Assembly: GCA_937125455.1 (NCBI GenBank)
Contig: CAKZLK010000012.1
Location: forward strand, 1 to 50,240
From: an uncultured Aequorivita sp.
Lineage (GTDB): Bacteria; Bacteroidota; Bacteroidia; Flavobacteriales; Flavobacteriaceae
DNA: 50,240 nt
Direction: 5' to 3'
The notes beneath the pieces were generated by a model. It saw nothing but the letters and a program-made list of their open reading frames with translations, made no database searches and was not told where the DNA came from. The position numbers and the translations under genes were made by a program. Within the stretch, counting starts at the first letter, position 1, and each line of letters opens with the position of its first letter. Positions 26,471-36,379 of the stretch are shown one piece after another.

Positions 26471-27511
26471 TTATTGTTTGTTTGCCAACTGACCACAAGC
26501 TGCATCAATATCTTTACCCCTGCTTCGGCGAACGGTCACGGGAATTCGGTCGCGTTCCAGTGCTTCAATATAATCATCAATAGCCCTTGAAGGTGCTTGC
26601 TGAAAATGGCCATCGTCAATAGGGTTGTACTCAATAATATTCACTTTGCATGGTACGTATTTGCAAAAAGTAACAAGCGCTTCAATATCTACCCGTTTGT
26701 CGTTGATGTCTTTCCAAACTATGTATTCGTAGGTAATTTTGCGCTTTGTTTTGTTGTACCAATATTCCAAAGATTCTCGTAAATCTGTCAGAGTGAAGTT
26801 TTTGGCAAAAGGCATAATCTGTTCGCGTGTTTCTTGAATAGCGGAGTGTAATGAAACAGCGAGATGGAATTTCACTTCATCATCTGCTAGTTTCTTAATC
26901 ATTTTTGGTACGCCAGAAGTGGAAACGGTAATGCGTTTAGGAGACATTCCCAAGCCTTCATCAGATGTAATTTTATCTATTGATTCTAGTACATTCTTAT
27001 AGTTCATCAGCGGCTCCCCCATTCCCATAAAAACGATATTGGAAAGCGGTTTGTCGTGATACAGGCGGCTTTCTTTATCTATGGCCACTACTTGGTCGTA
27101 GATTTCATCAGGATTTAAGTTCCGCATTCTTTTCAATCGTGCGGTGGCGCAAAATGTACAATCCAAACTACACCCCACTTGTGAAGAAACACAGGCGGTG
27201 GTTCTTTTCTTGGTAGGAATCAAAACCGATTCCACCACTAAATTATCGTGAAGTTTTACGGCATTTTTGATGGTGCCGTCACTACTTTTTTGAAGGGTAT
27301 CAACTTTTATATGGTTGATTACAAAGTTTTCATTTAAATGTGCACGGGTCTCTTTAGAAAGGTTTGTCATTTCATCAAAACTGTGGCTTCCTTTACTCCA
27401 TAGCCATTCGTATACCTGCGATCCACGAAATGCTTTATCCCCTATGCTTTCAAAAAAACTTCGCAGTTCTTCCTTCGAAAGTGCCCTAATATCTTTTTTC
27501 TCTGAAATCAT
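26471..27511 (-). CDS. rlmN: Dual-specificity RNA methyltransferase RlmN
   Basis: Radical-SAM enzyme that methylates C2 of A2503 in 23S rRNA and A37 in some tRNAs. 346 residues. The 4Fe-4S motif CSLDCTFC (C114, C118, C121) and the C-terminal methyl-carrier Cys (C339 in DAACGQLA) are present, with ACVSSQVGC supplying a further conserved segment. FMGMGEPLMNYKNV and SLHSA motifs also fit. The -7 element TAGTTTTG at 27516-27523 lies 4 bp before the ATG, which suggests an almost leaderless transcript. Confidence 0.97.
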   Translation of the reverse strand: MISEKKDIRALSKEELRSFFESIGDKAFRGSQVYEWLWSKGSHSFDEMTNLSKETRAHLNENFVINHIKVDTLQKSSDGTIKNAVKLHDNLVVESVLIPTKKRTTACVSSQVGCSLDCTFCATARLKRMRNLNPDEIYDQVVAIDKESRLYHDKPLSNIVFMGMGEPLMNYKNVLESIDKITSDEGLGMSPKRITVSTSGVPKMIKKLADDEVKFHLAVSLHSAIQETREQIMPFAKNFTLTDLRESLEYWYNKTKRKITYEYIVWKDINDKRVDIEALVTFCKYVPCKVNIIEYNPIDDGHFQQAPSRAIDDYIEALERDRIPVTVRRSRGKDIDAACGQLANKQ

Positions 27512-27515
27512 AGTG

Positions 27516-27523
27516 CAAAACTA
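27516..27523 (-). promoter_or_regulatory. Candidate -7 element of rlmN
   Basis: On the minus strand TAGTTTTG matches TAnnTTTG and ends 4 bp before the rlmN ATG. If used, the mRNA starts at or next to the start codon. No -33 TTG is evident. Confidence 0.4.
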
Positions 27524-27540
27524 CTGTATTTTAAAGTAAA

Positions 27541-27570
27541 AAGCCCCTATCGTTTTAAGAATAGAGGCTT
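27541..27570 (-). terminator. Terminator of the secreted serine protease gene
   Basis: On the minus strand AAGCCTCTAT pairs with ATAGGGGCTT over 10 bp with one G-U pair, and a run of five T follows. It lies 22 bp past the protease stop and just upstream of rlmN. Confidence 0.8.
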
Positions 27571-27592
27571 AACACATAAAATAGAATTATGG

Positions 27593-29251
27593 TTATTTTT
27601 TAATAATTATCTTTTTTGTAATTGAGTCTTTACTGTCTTCATCTACCAAATAAAGCAAATAAACTCCTTCAGAAAGATTATCCACAGCAATCGTATTCAT
27701 TGTGTTTGATAGTGAACCTGAATGAATACGCTGTCCTACCATATTAGTAAACTGATAAGACAAATGGGGATATCTGTTGTTCATTACTGTAATAATTGTA
27801 TTTGCAGGATTAGGGTAAATTTTGAGATCGCCTATTAATTGAAAATCTGGAGTGTTAAGCAAATTTTGAAGTGTTTCCACTGTAGTATGTCCAGTATTCG
27901 CTGGATCCAGCCAATCCTTCAAACGTTTTTCTGGGGAGTTTCCACTATTCCAGGAAACGCCAAACCTCCCGTATATATCGTAATCTTGGTTGTTCTCCAA
28001 GCCATTACAGGCAGATTGCCCAGCGTATAATTGTCCAATAAGTCTTCCGTTTTGATCAAAAAGAGGCGAACCCGAAGAGCCGCTTTCCGTAGTCCCTATT
28101 TCCCAGCCATTTCCTGAACCATGTGTTCCGCCGCCAATTAACCAAACCTGTGTTCCGTTGGCATCAACTTTCTGTGCACCGGAGTCGTCACGGCATATTT
28201 TCATAATATCACCATTTGGGTGATGGATTCCAACCTCAAACTGCGGATTGGCATCAGAATTATCCCAACCTGCAAAAGCAACATCCCATGATTCTGGAAT
28301 TTGGTCGAAAAGCTCTACTAAGGCAAAGTCACTTAAACTATTATTTGCTTTTAATTCAGCACCACTAATAGTAAAGTTTGTCTGCAAGTCACCACTTTCC
28401 CCGCCTGTACCACAGATTGGGGTTGGGCTTACCCAATTGAAACGGATAGACCAAAGTGCAGGATTACTGTTTTCCAAACAATGATTTGCAGTTAAAAGAT
28501 ATGGTGTTTTATCGTTTTGAGCATTATTAATGAGCGCGGCAGAGCACAAATGGCCATTGCCCAAATTAAGCAATGCAACTGCTTTTTTTAATAAATCCTT
28601 CTTTGGGTCAAAGTCATTTCCTATCGGACAATTAACATCATAATTACATTCTCCAGAATCATTAAGTCCTCGAAAACCATCAACAAGCATATTGGCCCTT
28701 CCCATCCTGTATCCGTGAATAACACTATTAATTTGAAGTCTAGGAGAACCTTGAACTCTTGGTGATTGATAATATTCTATCCAAATAATATCTCCTTCCA
28801 CAAACCAAGTTCCTAATTGTTTATCGTCTCTGTTTTGGCTGCTTGTGAAGGTGGAGGTAATATCGGTGTGATCATTATTATAAAGTTGTAATCGGGAACC
28901 TCTTGGCAAATAAAAATCATCAAAATTTATACTTAAATTTAATGCTCCTGAGGACTGAATGGTTGCTTGCCAAATTTTTCCGCCATCGGGCAGTTCTGTC
29001 CAAAGACCACCATTTTGCATATTCAAACTTAATGGTATTTCAATACCATAGCGCCACGGCATGGTTTTATCCAAATCATTGATACTGTCTTGTTGAATTA
29101 TATTTTCAAAATCCAAAGACGGAAGGCGGACAATTGTTGGTACTTGGTCCAGAGTTAAATCCCAGCTTACAGGCAATTCAACTCCATCGTTTTGTGAAAA
29201 AACGGAAAAGAAAGTGAAACATAAAATGAAGAAAAGTGTAGTTTTTTTCAT
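27593..29251 (-). CDS. Secreted trypsin-like serine endopeptidase with T9SS sorting domain
   Basis: 552 residues: signal peptide (1-20, ending SVFSQ), a pro-region (about 21-200), a chymotrypsin-fold protease (about 205-445) and a C-terminal T9SS type A domain (about 475-552; KIYPNPANTIITV, SEGVYLLYL). The catalytic triad is visible as H257 (TANHC), D308 (SDFALVEL) and S393 (GSSGSP). The domain resembles lysyl endopeptidase-type proteases, including paired Cys residues around ECNYDVNC and the His. Secreted by the type IX system, it probably degrades proteins outside the cell; exact cleavage specificity cannot be read. It is a single-gene unit flanked by terminators. Confidence 0.92.
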   Translation of the reverse strand: MKKTTLFFILCFTFFSVFSQNDGVELPVSWDLTLDQVPTIVRLPSLDFENIIQQDSINDLDKTMPWRYGIEIPLSLNMQNGGLWTELPDGGKIWQATIQSSGALNLSINFDDFYLPRGSRLQLYNNDHTDITSTFTSSQNRDDKQLGTWFVEGDIIWIEYYQSPRVQGSPRLQINSVIHGYRMGRANMLVDGFRGLNDSGECNYDVNCPIGNDFDPKKDLLKKAVALLNLGNGHLCSAALINNAQNDKTPYLLTANHCLENSNPALWSIRFNWVSPTPICGTGGESGDLQTNFTISGAELKANNSLSDFALVELFDQIPESWDVAFAGWDNSDANPQFEVGIHHPNGDIMKICRDDSGAQKVDANGTQVWLIGGGTHGSGNGWEIGTTESGSSGSPLFDQNGRLIGQLYAGQSACNGLENNQDYDIYGRFGVSWNSGNSPEKRLKDWLDPANTGHTTVETLQNLLNTPDFQLIGDLKIYPNPANTIITVMNNRYPHLSYQFTNMVGQRIHSGSLSNTMNTIAVDNLSEGVYLLYLVDEDSKDSITKKIIIKK

Positions 29252-29332
29252 TCAAATAGCTGGTTAAACAACAAAAAGTGTGTCTAAGGTATATTTTTAT
29301 TTTGACATTTGAAAACCAAATGCTTATAAAAT

Positions 29333-29362
29333 AAAAAATCCTGGTTTGCACCAGGATTTTTT
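29333..29362 (-). terminator. Terminator after queA
   Basis: Perfect 12-bp stem AAAAAATCCTGG / CCAGGATTTTTT with loop TTTGCA, 19 bp past the queA stop on the minus strand. The A and T runs allow function in both directions. Confidence 0.9.
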
Positions 29363-29381
29363 ATGTATTTATTATGTTTAT

Positions 29382-30431
29382 TTAGATAATCAACATCGCA
29401 TCACCATAGGTATAAAACCTGTACTTTTCTTTAATAGCTTCGGCATAAGCCTCTTTTATAAAGTCATGACCAGCAAAAGCTGAAACCATCATTAACAATG
29501 TTGATTTTGGGGTATGGAAATTTGTTACCATAGCATTTGCAATACTGAAATCATAGGGTGGGAAAATAAATTTATTTGTCCATCCAGTATAAGGATTTAG
29601 TGTATGGTTTGAGGAAACCGAACTTTCTAAAGCACGCATTGCAGTTGTACCCACGGCACAAACACGTTTTTTACTTTTAATGCCGGTGTTTATAATATCT
29701 ACAGCTTCCTGGTTGATACTCATTTCTTCAGAGTCCATTTTGTGTTTTGAAAGATCTTCAACCTCCACAGAGCTAAAAGTTCCAAGCCCAACGTGTAATG
29801 TAACTTCGGCCACATTAATGCCTTTTATTTCAAGGCGTTTTAAAAGATGTTTTGAGAAGTGTAAACCTGCAGTTGGTGCAGCTACCGCTCCTTCATTTTT
29901 TGCAAAAATAGTTTGATAACGTTCGGCATCTTCTGGCTCTACGTCTCTTTTTATGTATTTTGGAAGTGGAGTTTCACCTAACTCGGTCAATTTGTTTCGG
30001 AACTCTTCATAAGAACCGTCAAAAAGAAAACGAAGTGTTCTTCCACGGGAAGTAGTATTGTCTATCACTTCAGCAACTAACGTTTCGTCATCACCAAAAT
30101 ATAATTTATTTCCAATTCTTATTTTTCGTGCTGGATCTACCAAAACGTCCCAGAGACGAGTCTCAGAATTCAACTCTCTCAAAAGAAATACTTCAATACG
30201 CGCACCTGTTTTCTCCTTGTTTCCGAACAAACGTGCAGGAAAAACCTTGGTATTGTTGGTCACTAATACATCATCTTCTTCAAAATAATCAATCAGATCC
30301 TTGAACATTTTATGCTCAATGGTTTTGGTTTTTCTGTTGAGGACCATCAAGCGTGCTTCGTCCCTGTTTGGTGCAGGATACTCTGCCAATAATTCCTCTG
30401 GAAGGTTAAAGTTGAAATTTGAAAGTTTCAT
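29382..30431 (-). CDS. queA: tRNA preQ1(34) S-adenosylmethionine ribosyltransferase-isomerase QueA
   Basis: Transfers the ribosyl part of SAM to 7-aminomethyl-7-deazaguanine in tRNA and isomerises it to epoxyqueuosine. 349 residues from the ATG at 30431, the family length. Motifs include [55 protein letters not shown] and the C-terminal [21 protein letters not shown]. An open frame continues upstream to 30665 but overlaps aroA and has no QueA similarity. A well-matched promoter at 30471-30502 lies in that extension, confirming the later start and a separate transcript. Confidence 0.97.
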   Translation of the reverse strand: MKLSNFNFNLPEELLAEYPAPNRDEARLMVLNRKTKTIEHKMFKDLIDYFEEDDVLVTNNTKVFPARLFGNKEKTGARIEVFLLRELNSETRLWDVLVDPARKIRIGNKLYFGDDETLVAEVIDNTTSRGRTLRFLFDGSYEEFRNKLTELGETPLPKYIKRDVEPEDAERYQTIFAKNEGAVAAPTAGLHFSKHLLKRLEIKGINVAEVTLHVGLGTFSSVEVEDLSKHKMDSEEMSINQEAVDIINTGIKSKKRVCAVGTTAMRALESSVSSNHTLNPYTGWTNKFIFPPYDFSIANAMVTNFHTPKSTLLMMVSAFAGHDFIKEAYAEAIKEKYRFYTYGDAMLII

Positions 30432-30470
30432 TCCCATAATTCGTGGTGTCTTTAGAATTTTAAAAGGGTG

Positions 30471-30502
30471 CAAATATACAACCTCAAAACAGGCGTTGTC
30501 AA
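30471..30502 (-). promoter_or_regulatory. queA promoter (-33 TTG and -7 TATATTTG)
   Basis: On the minus strand TTG (30500-30502, in TTGACAACG) and TATATTTG (30471-30478) are separated by 21 bp, within the spacing of Bacteroidota promoters. The start codon lies 39 bp downstream of the -7 element. This is the best-formed promoter in the window. Confidence 0.75.
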
Positions 30503-30573
30503 GTAAATGACCGTTTATTATTTGTAAATGTTTGAAGCTGGGCGCTGAAAGCGATAAGAGCGAAGTGAAATTG

Positions 30574-31818
30574 CTAGTTAGGAACAGCATCAAGCGCGAC
30601 CTTAACCCCTGTTTTTTGCAAATGTACCCAAAAAGCTGGGTATGATTTTGAAACAACTTCAGCATTGTTAATTGTGAGATTCGTTTTTAAGGAAAGGGGT
30701 GCAAAAGCCATTGCCATTCTATGGTCCTGATAGGTTTCAATAGTTTTATTTGAATGAATTTTTGAAGCTATTTCAAGCGTTAGGGAATCTTCATCAATTT
30801 GAATTTTAGCCCCTAGTTTTTCCAGCTCAACCTTTAAAGCTGAAAGTCTATCGGTTTCCTTAATTTTTAAGGTATGCAGCCCCGTAAGCTTACAGCCAAT
30901 GCCCAATCCGAAACAAGTTACTGCAATGGTCTGTGCCAAATCTGGCGTGTTTGCTAGGTCGAGGAGCAATAAATCTGGCAATTCTGTATTTTTTTTTGAA
31001 AGTGAAATAGTTTTTTCCGAAGTATTAAAAACCGTCTGCACTCCCAAGGAATCATATATCTGTACCAAAGCAGCATCACCCTGAAGGCTTTTTTCTGAAA
31101 AACTTCCAAGTGTCATTTCGCTATTTTCAGAAAGCGCCACCAAACTATAAAAATAAGATACTGAGCTCCAGTCTGATTCTACAACTAAAGTAGTTTTTTC
31201 AATATTCTTTGTTGGGGAAATCGTGATTTCATTATTTTTGAAATCTCCTTTTATCCCAATATTTTTAAGCAACGAAAGCGTCATTTCAATATAGGGGACC
31301 GAAGTGGTTTTTCCTTCCAAAGAAATTTTTAAACCCTTGGGAAGCATTGGCGCAATAAGCATAAGGGCAGAAATGTATTGGCTGCTTATATTCGCCTTAA
31401 TTTTCACTTCTTTTTTTTGAAGGGCTTTACCTTTTATTTTTAGTGGGGGAAAACCATCATTTTTAAGATATTCAATATCAGCCCCCAAATTATTTAATGA
31501 ATCCACCAAAATCTCGATAGGCCTTTCTTGCATGCGCTGACTTCCGGTAAGTATAATTTCATTCCCTTCTTTTGCAGCGAAATAAGCTGTCAAAAAACGC
31601 ATCGCTGTTCCGGCATGATGAATATCGACTGTGCTGCTTGAGGCTTTCAATGCTTCTTTAAGAACTGCGGTATCATCGCTTTCGGAAAGGTTTTTGATTA
31701 AAATATTTGGAAATTGCGCCTGCAAAATCAACATTCTGTTAGATTCACTTTTAGAGCCGCTGATGTTTATTTTTATCGTTTTCTTTGGAAAACTTCCACG
31801 TTCAAGAATGGCTTTCAT
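30574..31818 (-). CDS. aroA: 3-phosphoshikimate 1-carboxyvinyltransferase (EPSP synthase) AroA
   Basis: Sixth enzyme of the shikimate pathway, joining PEP and shikimate-3-phosphate; cytoplasmic. 414 residues. Visible motifs are [15 protein letters not shown] (N-terminal substrate loop), [14 protein letters not shown] (PEP-site region), [23 protein letters not shown] and, near the C terminus, [18 protein letters not shown] and [13 protein letters not shown]. It overlaps the upstream small membrane protein gene by 4 bp, so it is part of the long minus-strand gene string that also contains DAHP synthase. Confidence 0.96.
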   Translation of the reverse strand: MKAILERGSFPKKTIKINISGSKSESNRMLILQAQFPNILIKNLSESDDTAVLKEALKASSSTVDIHHAGTAMRFLTAYFAAKEGNEIILTGSQRMQERPIEILVDSLNNLGADIEYLKNDGFPPLKIKGKALQKKEVKIKANISSQYISALMLIAPMLPKGLKISLEGKTTSVPYIEMTLSLLKNIGIKGDFKNNEITISPTKNIEKTTLVVESDWSSVSYFYSLVALSENSEMTLGSFSEKSLQGDAALVQIYDSLGVQTVFNTSEKTISLSKKNTELPDLLLLDLANTPDLAQTIAVTCFGLGIGCKLTGLHTLKIKETDRLSALKVELEKLGAKIQIDEDSLTLEIASKIHSNKTIETYQDHRMAMAFAPLSLKTNLTINNAEVVSKSYPAFWVHLQKTGVKVALDAVPN

Positions 31819-32057
31819 CGCCTTGATTCTTTTTCTTTCAGCTTTGCCCTAAACTTCCCAAAGGTTACAAAAAAACCATAGACGAAACCTGCAAGTAGTA
31901 ATGTGAGTAAAAACACCAAAGGATTCCTTTCGGTAAAATAAGCAATTTCAAAACCCTCTATTGCCCATTTAACGATTGCGAAAAGAACGGCAAAAGCGAG
32001 TGCCAAAGAAATTACTGATTTCCAAAAACCTTTTGTATTTATTACTTTTTTGAACAT
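31815..32057 (-). CDS. Small membrane protein, 80 residues
   Basis: Two predicted membrane segments (about 13-32, SVISLALAFAVLFAIVKWAI, and 45-65, PLVFLLTLLLAGFVYGFFVTF) followed by a short, strongly charged C-terminal tail ([13 protein letters not shown]). Not assigned to a named family. It abuts the MazG-like gene with no gap and overlaps aroA by 4 bp, so it is certainly translated in this operon. No function can be given. Confidence 0.8.
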   Translation of the reverse strand: MFKKVINTKGFWKSVISLALAFAVLFAIVKWAIEGFEIAYFTERNPLVFLLTLLLAGFVYGFFVTFGKFRAKLKEKESRR

Positions 32058-32384
32058 TTATTTTAGTTTTTCGTTGTCGTGATGCCTATCGTGGTCTCGT
32101 TTGGTCTTAACTTCAAGTTTTTTGTTGAAAGCTTTTTCAAGGTCAATACCGGTTTGGTTGGCGAGACATAGCACTACAAAAATAACATCTGCAAGCTCTT
32201 CACCCAAATCTTTGTTTTTGTCACTTTCCTTTTCGCTCTGCTCCCCATAACGGCGAGCGATGATACGTGCCACTTCGCCCACTTCTTCCGTAAGCTGTGC
32301 CATATTGGTCAATTCGTTAAAGTAGCGGACACCGTGTTCCTTTATCCAAACATCAACTGCCTTCTGTGCGTTTTTTATATCCAT
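32058..32384 (-). CDS. MazG-like nucleotide pyrophosphohydrolase
   Basis: All-alpha NTP pyrophosphohydrolase, 108 residues. The Mg-binding pattern is present: EEVGE (33-37) and, after a helix, EELADV (62-67, including D66). Such proteins hydrolyse non-canonical NTPs to NMP and pyrophosphate in a house-cleaning role; the precise substrate is unknown. The His/Asp/Lys-rich tail (KTKRDHDRHHDNEK) is unusual but is a short end region. It overlaps the upstream DUF3857 gene by one base and abuts the small membrane protein gene. Confidence 0.88.
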   Translation of the reverse strand: MDIKNAQKAVDVWIKEHGVRYFNELTNMAQLTEEVGEVARIIARRYGEQSEKESDKNKDLGEELADVIFVVLCLANQTGIDLEKAFNKKLEVKTKRDHDRHHDNEKLK

Positions 32385-34402
32385 TATGCTTTTGAAAGTA
32401 CAACTTTTTCGTTTTCTTTCTCAATTAAAAGTTCATAGAATTTTTTAAGGTTAGCGTATTCATCTGCAGCAATGAACGATTTATTTATTGCAAACTCTAC
32501 GGAAAGCTGCAGTTTATTGCCATTTTGTGAGATTAAATAACGAAAGCTTCCCATGTTTTCACCTAAATTTAAAACAGCATTTTCTGGCATCGATTCCACT
32601 TTATAACCTTCAGGTAAGGCAATGTTGATGATGTAGCGGTCTTTCATCGGGTATCCATAATCAATTGGATATTGACGCGTTTCGGATTTAAAAGGATTTT
32701 CTTCTGTAGCCAAAAATACCATTGGAGAAAAATACAGTTTACCAGCTACATCTTCCACGGCATCAAGCGCTTCAAAGTCGTATTCCAAAGAAACAGGTTC
32801 TCCTAGCATACTCAAATTTTCGAAATGCAAGTTGGACAGTTCCGCTTGGGTTTTGTTCTTCTCAATTCCTTTTCGTTGGGCTTCTTCGTTTAAATTTTTA
32901 TAACCTGTTCTGTATTCAAAGGCGTAATTGCCAGTGAACCTATTTTTGGCTTTTCCAGTAACTGACATATCTGGTTTGATTTCAAAATTAACCATTGCGC
33001 TCTTTACGGCAGGAATCAGGGAGCTTAGTGAAACCCAACCGGAAGTTCCATCTTTCTTTATTACCCGACCTTGCCAGTTTAAAATATTGGACTTTAAAAC
33101 GCCTATTTCTGCGTCTTTATTAGTAGCATCAAGTAATAAAGTTCCTTGGGGAAGATCAACAGCAGCAATCACATAGTTAAATCCATTGCGTGTTGGAAAC
33201 AAAGGAATACCGTGAGATTTTGTACTAACCAAAACGGGATTGGCCTCCAATTTTGCATGACGAAGCATTGCCACCAACATCAGGTTTATATCTGCCACAT
33301 TTCCAGAGCCTTTTTTATAGGCATCTTTTACGCCTTCACTGGTATAATAACTACTATATCCATTCCAATTCATTTTATTCAAAACGTATGAGAAAATACG
33401 CCCCACCTTTTCTTCTGGCTTTGTTACGCCATTCAAAAGGGCATTAATGTCATTTTCAAAATAATTATTACGCTCTAGCTCATTACCAAACTCACTTACT
33501 CTGTAAATACTTCTTGAAACGTCTTCCCAATTAGTAGCATAGGTTTTAAGCGGCACACCTGGAATATCAATATAACTCATCTCAAATTGTAAAGCGGTTG
33601 TATAATTATTCAAATTGCCCACATAAGCTTCTTCTTTCAATGCCGGAACATTATCCAGTTCAACGGTATAGGTGTCTTCTTTAAACTTTACCTCCCTTGT
33701 TGTGGTTTCTGGAAGACCAGGCCCTCCAAGTGCTCTTAAATCCTGGGTTGTCTGTCTATAACTCATTGTTCTTTCTCTAGAATAAGAATCAACTTTGTAA
33801 GGAACCCAGCCCCTTTGGTGTGTTTTGTAAACGAAATATTCCGGCGTTTTGAAAAGCACATTCACTTTATCAACGGGAATGGTTTCCTGAAACCTGAATT
33901 CATCTATATTGAAGATGAAAGGCGAATTAATGGTGTATTTGTATTCTATAACACAACCTTCCCGAACGTCTGGCATGGTTATTTTTGTTTGGGTAACGTA
34001 CTTAGAAGTCTCTTCCTCAAAAATACCATCGTTTTTAAGTTTTACTTCTTCTATTTTTCCGTCTGCATCTAAATAATAAGTATACCCTTTCAGTCCTAGA
34101 AGTTTGTCCTCACCATCACCTTTATAGAGGTTAATAGTTGCATTCGCCTTATCAAAACCTTCTTTCGTATAAATTTTAATGCGTTCAAAATAGTCCGTAA
34201 CCATATACCAACCAGCATCCTGTGTATATTGGAAATCGGTTTTGATTTCACGATAAAGAATCGCAGCATCTGCTGTTGGCTCTTTTGGGTGTTCTTTTTG
34301 GAGCAATTCTTCTTTGGAAACTTTTCCGAATTTATAATTTTGGGCAACTGAAATATTCAGAAAGCACAAAACTATAAGTGCTGTAAGTATATTTGATTTC
34401 AT
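32384..34402 (-). CDS. DUF3857 protein with a degenerate transglutaminase-like domain
   Basis: 672 residues, exported: signal peptide about 1-20 (ending SVAQ). A DUF3857 domain (about 50-230) precedes a transglutaminase-like fold (about 280-440) and a C-terminal beta-rich domain. Where active enzymes have a GDC or GNC catalytic Cys this protein reads SGNVADIN (Val), and the catalytic His position reads FNYVIAA (Tyr). It is therefore probably not an active thiol enzyme and may bind peptide or polysaccharide instead. It is a diverged paralogue of the next gene upstream, from which it is separated by 13 bp. Confidence 0.85.
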   Translation of the reverse strand: MKSNILTALIVLCFLNISVAQNYKFGKVSKEELLQKEHPKEPTADAAILYREIKTDFQYTQDAGWYMVTDYFERIKIYTKEGFDKANATINLYKGDGEDKLLGLKGYTYYLDADGKIEEVKLKNDGIFEEETSKYVTQTKITMPDVREGCVIEYKYTINSPFIFNIDEFRFQETIPVDKVNVLFKTPEYFVYKTHQRGWVPYKVDSYSRERTMSYRQTTQDLRALGGPGLPETTTREVKFKEDTYTVELDNVPALKEEAYVGNLNNYTTALQFEMSYIDIPGVPLKTYATNWEDVSRSIYRVSEFGNELERNNYFENDINALLNGVTKPEEKVGRIFSYVLNKMNWNGYSSYYTSEGVKDAYKKGSGNVADINLMLVAMLRHAKLEANPVLVSTKSHGIPLFPTRNGFNYVIAAVDLPQGTLLLDATNKDAEIGVLKSNILNWQGRVIKKDGTSGWVSLSSLIPAVKSAMVNFEIKPDMSVTGKAKNRFTGNYAFEYRTGYKNLNEEAQRKGIEKNKTQAELSNLHFENLSMLGEPVSLEYDFEALDAVEDVAGKLYFSPMVFLATEENPFKSETRQYPIDYGYPMKDRYIINIALPEGYKVESMPENAVLNLGENMGSFRYLISQNGNKLQLSVEFAINKSFIAADEYANLKKFYELLIEKENEKVVLSKA

Positions 34403-34415
34403 TGGGTTAAGTTAT

Positions 34416-36317
34416 TTATTGTACATCTTGTTTTAAAAGTATTTTCGTTTTATCCAGTCTTGCTATAGACCTTAAAAAATCACGATAATTTTCATATTCT
34501 GAAGGAGGATATTCACCTTTGTTAATAAGTAATTTGCGGTTGTAAACCAGTTCGTTTTCAGCCGTTTTAACAAAACTCATTTCGTACTTTCCGAATTTGG
34601 TTTCTAAAATAGTTTCATTTGGTAATGCTTCAATCGAAAAGTTTTCTGGAATTTCAACTTCAACGGTATCAATATCTATATAACCATGGCTTAAATAAAG
34701 GTTTTGCTTTCGGTCTAAAATGCGGGGTGGAATGTGCTGGCTTTGGTTAAAAATATTGGCGCAGAACAAATAGTCATTGCCCACAGGGTTTGCATAGTGG
34801 GGAATAATCATAGCTATTTTTTCGGTAAAAACTATATTTTCACGATCATTAATAAATTCAAAATTACTCAATGAAAACCCGTTGATGTAGCTCCATCTGT
34901 TTTTATAATATTTATCTACATCGTCCTCTTTCTTCTTTGGAAGTAAATACTTGCCATCATATTGAAGTCCTTTAGAAACACTTTTAAAATCAGCCATTAC
35001 ATTGCCCTGAGGATCAACCTTTACTTTTGAAATATTTGTCTGGGTGCTTTCCTCAGTTTCATATATTTTGGTATGTGCAATTTTTCCACCTTCAGGAGTC
35101 ATTATCAACACATCACGATCATCTGTAAAATCGCCTATATACCCATAGGGAGTATCCTGGCTAGTACATTCCAGCCAAGTTATTTCATCACCGTCGGGTA
35201 CTCCAAGAATAACGTGGTTTCCTTGTAATGATGTAAAATCTGATATTATATCTCTTTCTGAAGTATCTCCATATAAAACGGTATAATAAGATGGCACACC
35301 TACCAAATCCATCAAAGCTTTTGTGTAGTTGGTCAATGCCTTACAATCGCCATAGCTCAACTTATCTACATCTGAAGCGAGCATTGGCTTCCAGCCACCA
35401 ATACCTATTTGAATACTAATGTAACGAACCTTATCTTGTACGTACTGGTATATTTTTCTAGCCTTTCCTTCGTTTGTTGTTTCATTTGCCACAAGACTTT
35501 TTATACGGGCAACAGTACCTTCGGGAAGTTCATTTACATCAGCAAGCAAACTTTTGTTCATCCAACTTCCAAACTCTTTCCAATCTTTGCCTAAACCAAT
35601 AGTTCCTTTCAGCCTAAAGTTATTTAATGCAATAGTTACATTTGGAAGTATTTCGCTAATTGATGGACTTTGCTCTTCATACCGAATTGCCTTTAGGTTT
35701 GAAGCAGAAAAGGTAATTTCTTCTGGTTTTTCAGAAATTTCAATAGCATAGCCCTCCAAGTTTTTGGGATTGTATTTGGGTTTATTTGCAGGATCAAATT
35801 TTATTTTTAAAACACTTTTTTGAGTGCTTTCCGCATAACCACCAAGAGGATGCCAAGGGCTTATAAAAGCGGAATCACCAGTTTCGGTTTCGCTGTCAAA
35901 AACTACAATGTAGGGATAAGTAGTTGGTGTATAATTTAAGTACAATACCCTTGAGTCTACGTACATATTATTGCCCGTTCGGCTTACGTCCACAAAGTTT
36001 TTCTTTTTGAAATGCTCCATTTCCTTGCCAAAGGCATCGTAAATCCAAACTTGAACATCTTTTACACGAGAGTTAGTATCATAAAACTCGAAAAGATTGG
36101 TGTCGCCATCACCCATTTTATTGAATACGGCTCGAACACGATGAGTCTTCTCCTTCATTTTATTGACGTCGGTCACGTCAATCTCAACCAATTCATCAAT
36201 CAAAACACTATTGGAATATTCGGTCAGTTCTTTGTTTATGGACGCTATGGAGTACTCCTTTTGGGCATAAATTTGAGCTGAGCAAAGTAGAACTGCTAAG
36301 CAAAAAATCTTTTTCAT
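34416..36317 (-). CDS. DUF3857 / transglutaminase-like exported protein
   Basis: 633 residues with a signal peptide (about 1-18, ending IYAQ). A DUF3857 domain (about 45-230) is followed by a transglutaminase-like domain. It keeps the candidate catalytic Cys in YGDCKALTNY (near residue 322) and His in GNHVILGV; the third residue position reads WLECT, with Glu where Asp is common. The periplasmic or surface substrate is unknown. It forms a pair with the degenerate paralogue downstream. The presence of both in one operon is a repeated flavobacterial pattern by my recollection, not checked. Confidence 0.85.
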   Translation of the reverse strand: MKKIFCLAVLLCSAQIYAQKEYSIASINKELTEYSNSVLIDELVEIDVTDVNKMKEKTHRVRAVFNKMGDGDTNLFEFYDTNSRVKDVQVWIYDAFGKEMEHFKKKNFVDVSRTGNNMYVDSRVLYLNYTPTTYPYIVVFDSETETGDSAFISPWHPLGGYAESTQKSVLKIKFDPANKPKYNPKNLEGYAIEISEKPEEITFSASNLKAIRYEEQSPSISEILPNVTIALNNFRLKGTIGLGKDWKEFGSWMNKSLLADVNELPEGTVARIKSLVANETTNEGKARKIYQYVQDKVRYISIQIGIGGWKPMLASDVDKLSYGDCKALTNYTKALMDLVGVPSYYTVLYGDTSERDIISDFTSLQGNHVILGVPDGDEITWLECTSQDTPYGYIGDFTDDRDVLIMTPEGGKIAHTKIYETEESTQTNISKVKVDPQGNVMADFKSVSKGLQYDGKYLLPKKKEDDVDKYYKNRWSYINGFSLSNFEFINDRENIVFTEKIAMIIPHYANPVGNDYLFCANIFNQSQHIPPRILDRKQNLYLSHGYIDIDTVEVEIPENFSIEALPNETILETKFGKYEMSFVKTAENELVYNRKLLINKGEYPPSEYENYRDFLRSIARLDKTKILLKQDVQ

Positions 36318-36379
36318 GGATTCATTTTATCGCTAGCAATATATAAAATTTCCGAAAGGTTAAAAAAAAGTTAAAGAGA

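Noticed and set aside
30432-30665. N-terminal extension of QueA by 78 residues
   Set aside because: The extension overlaps aroA, is unlike QueA, and contains a well-formed promoter; the 349-residue form from 30431 is the family length.
32384-34402. Frameshift or sequencing error at the degenerate transglutaminase site
   Set aside because: The frame is continuous and both catalytic positions are changed independently by in-frame substitutions with conserved flanks.
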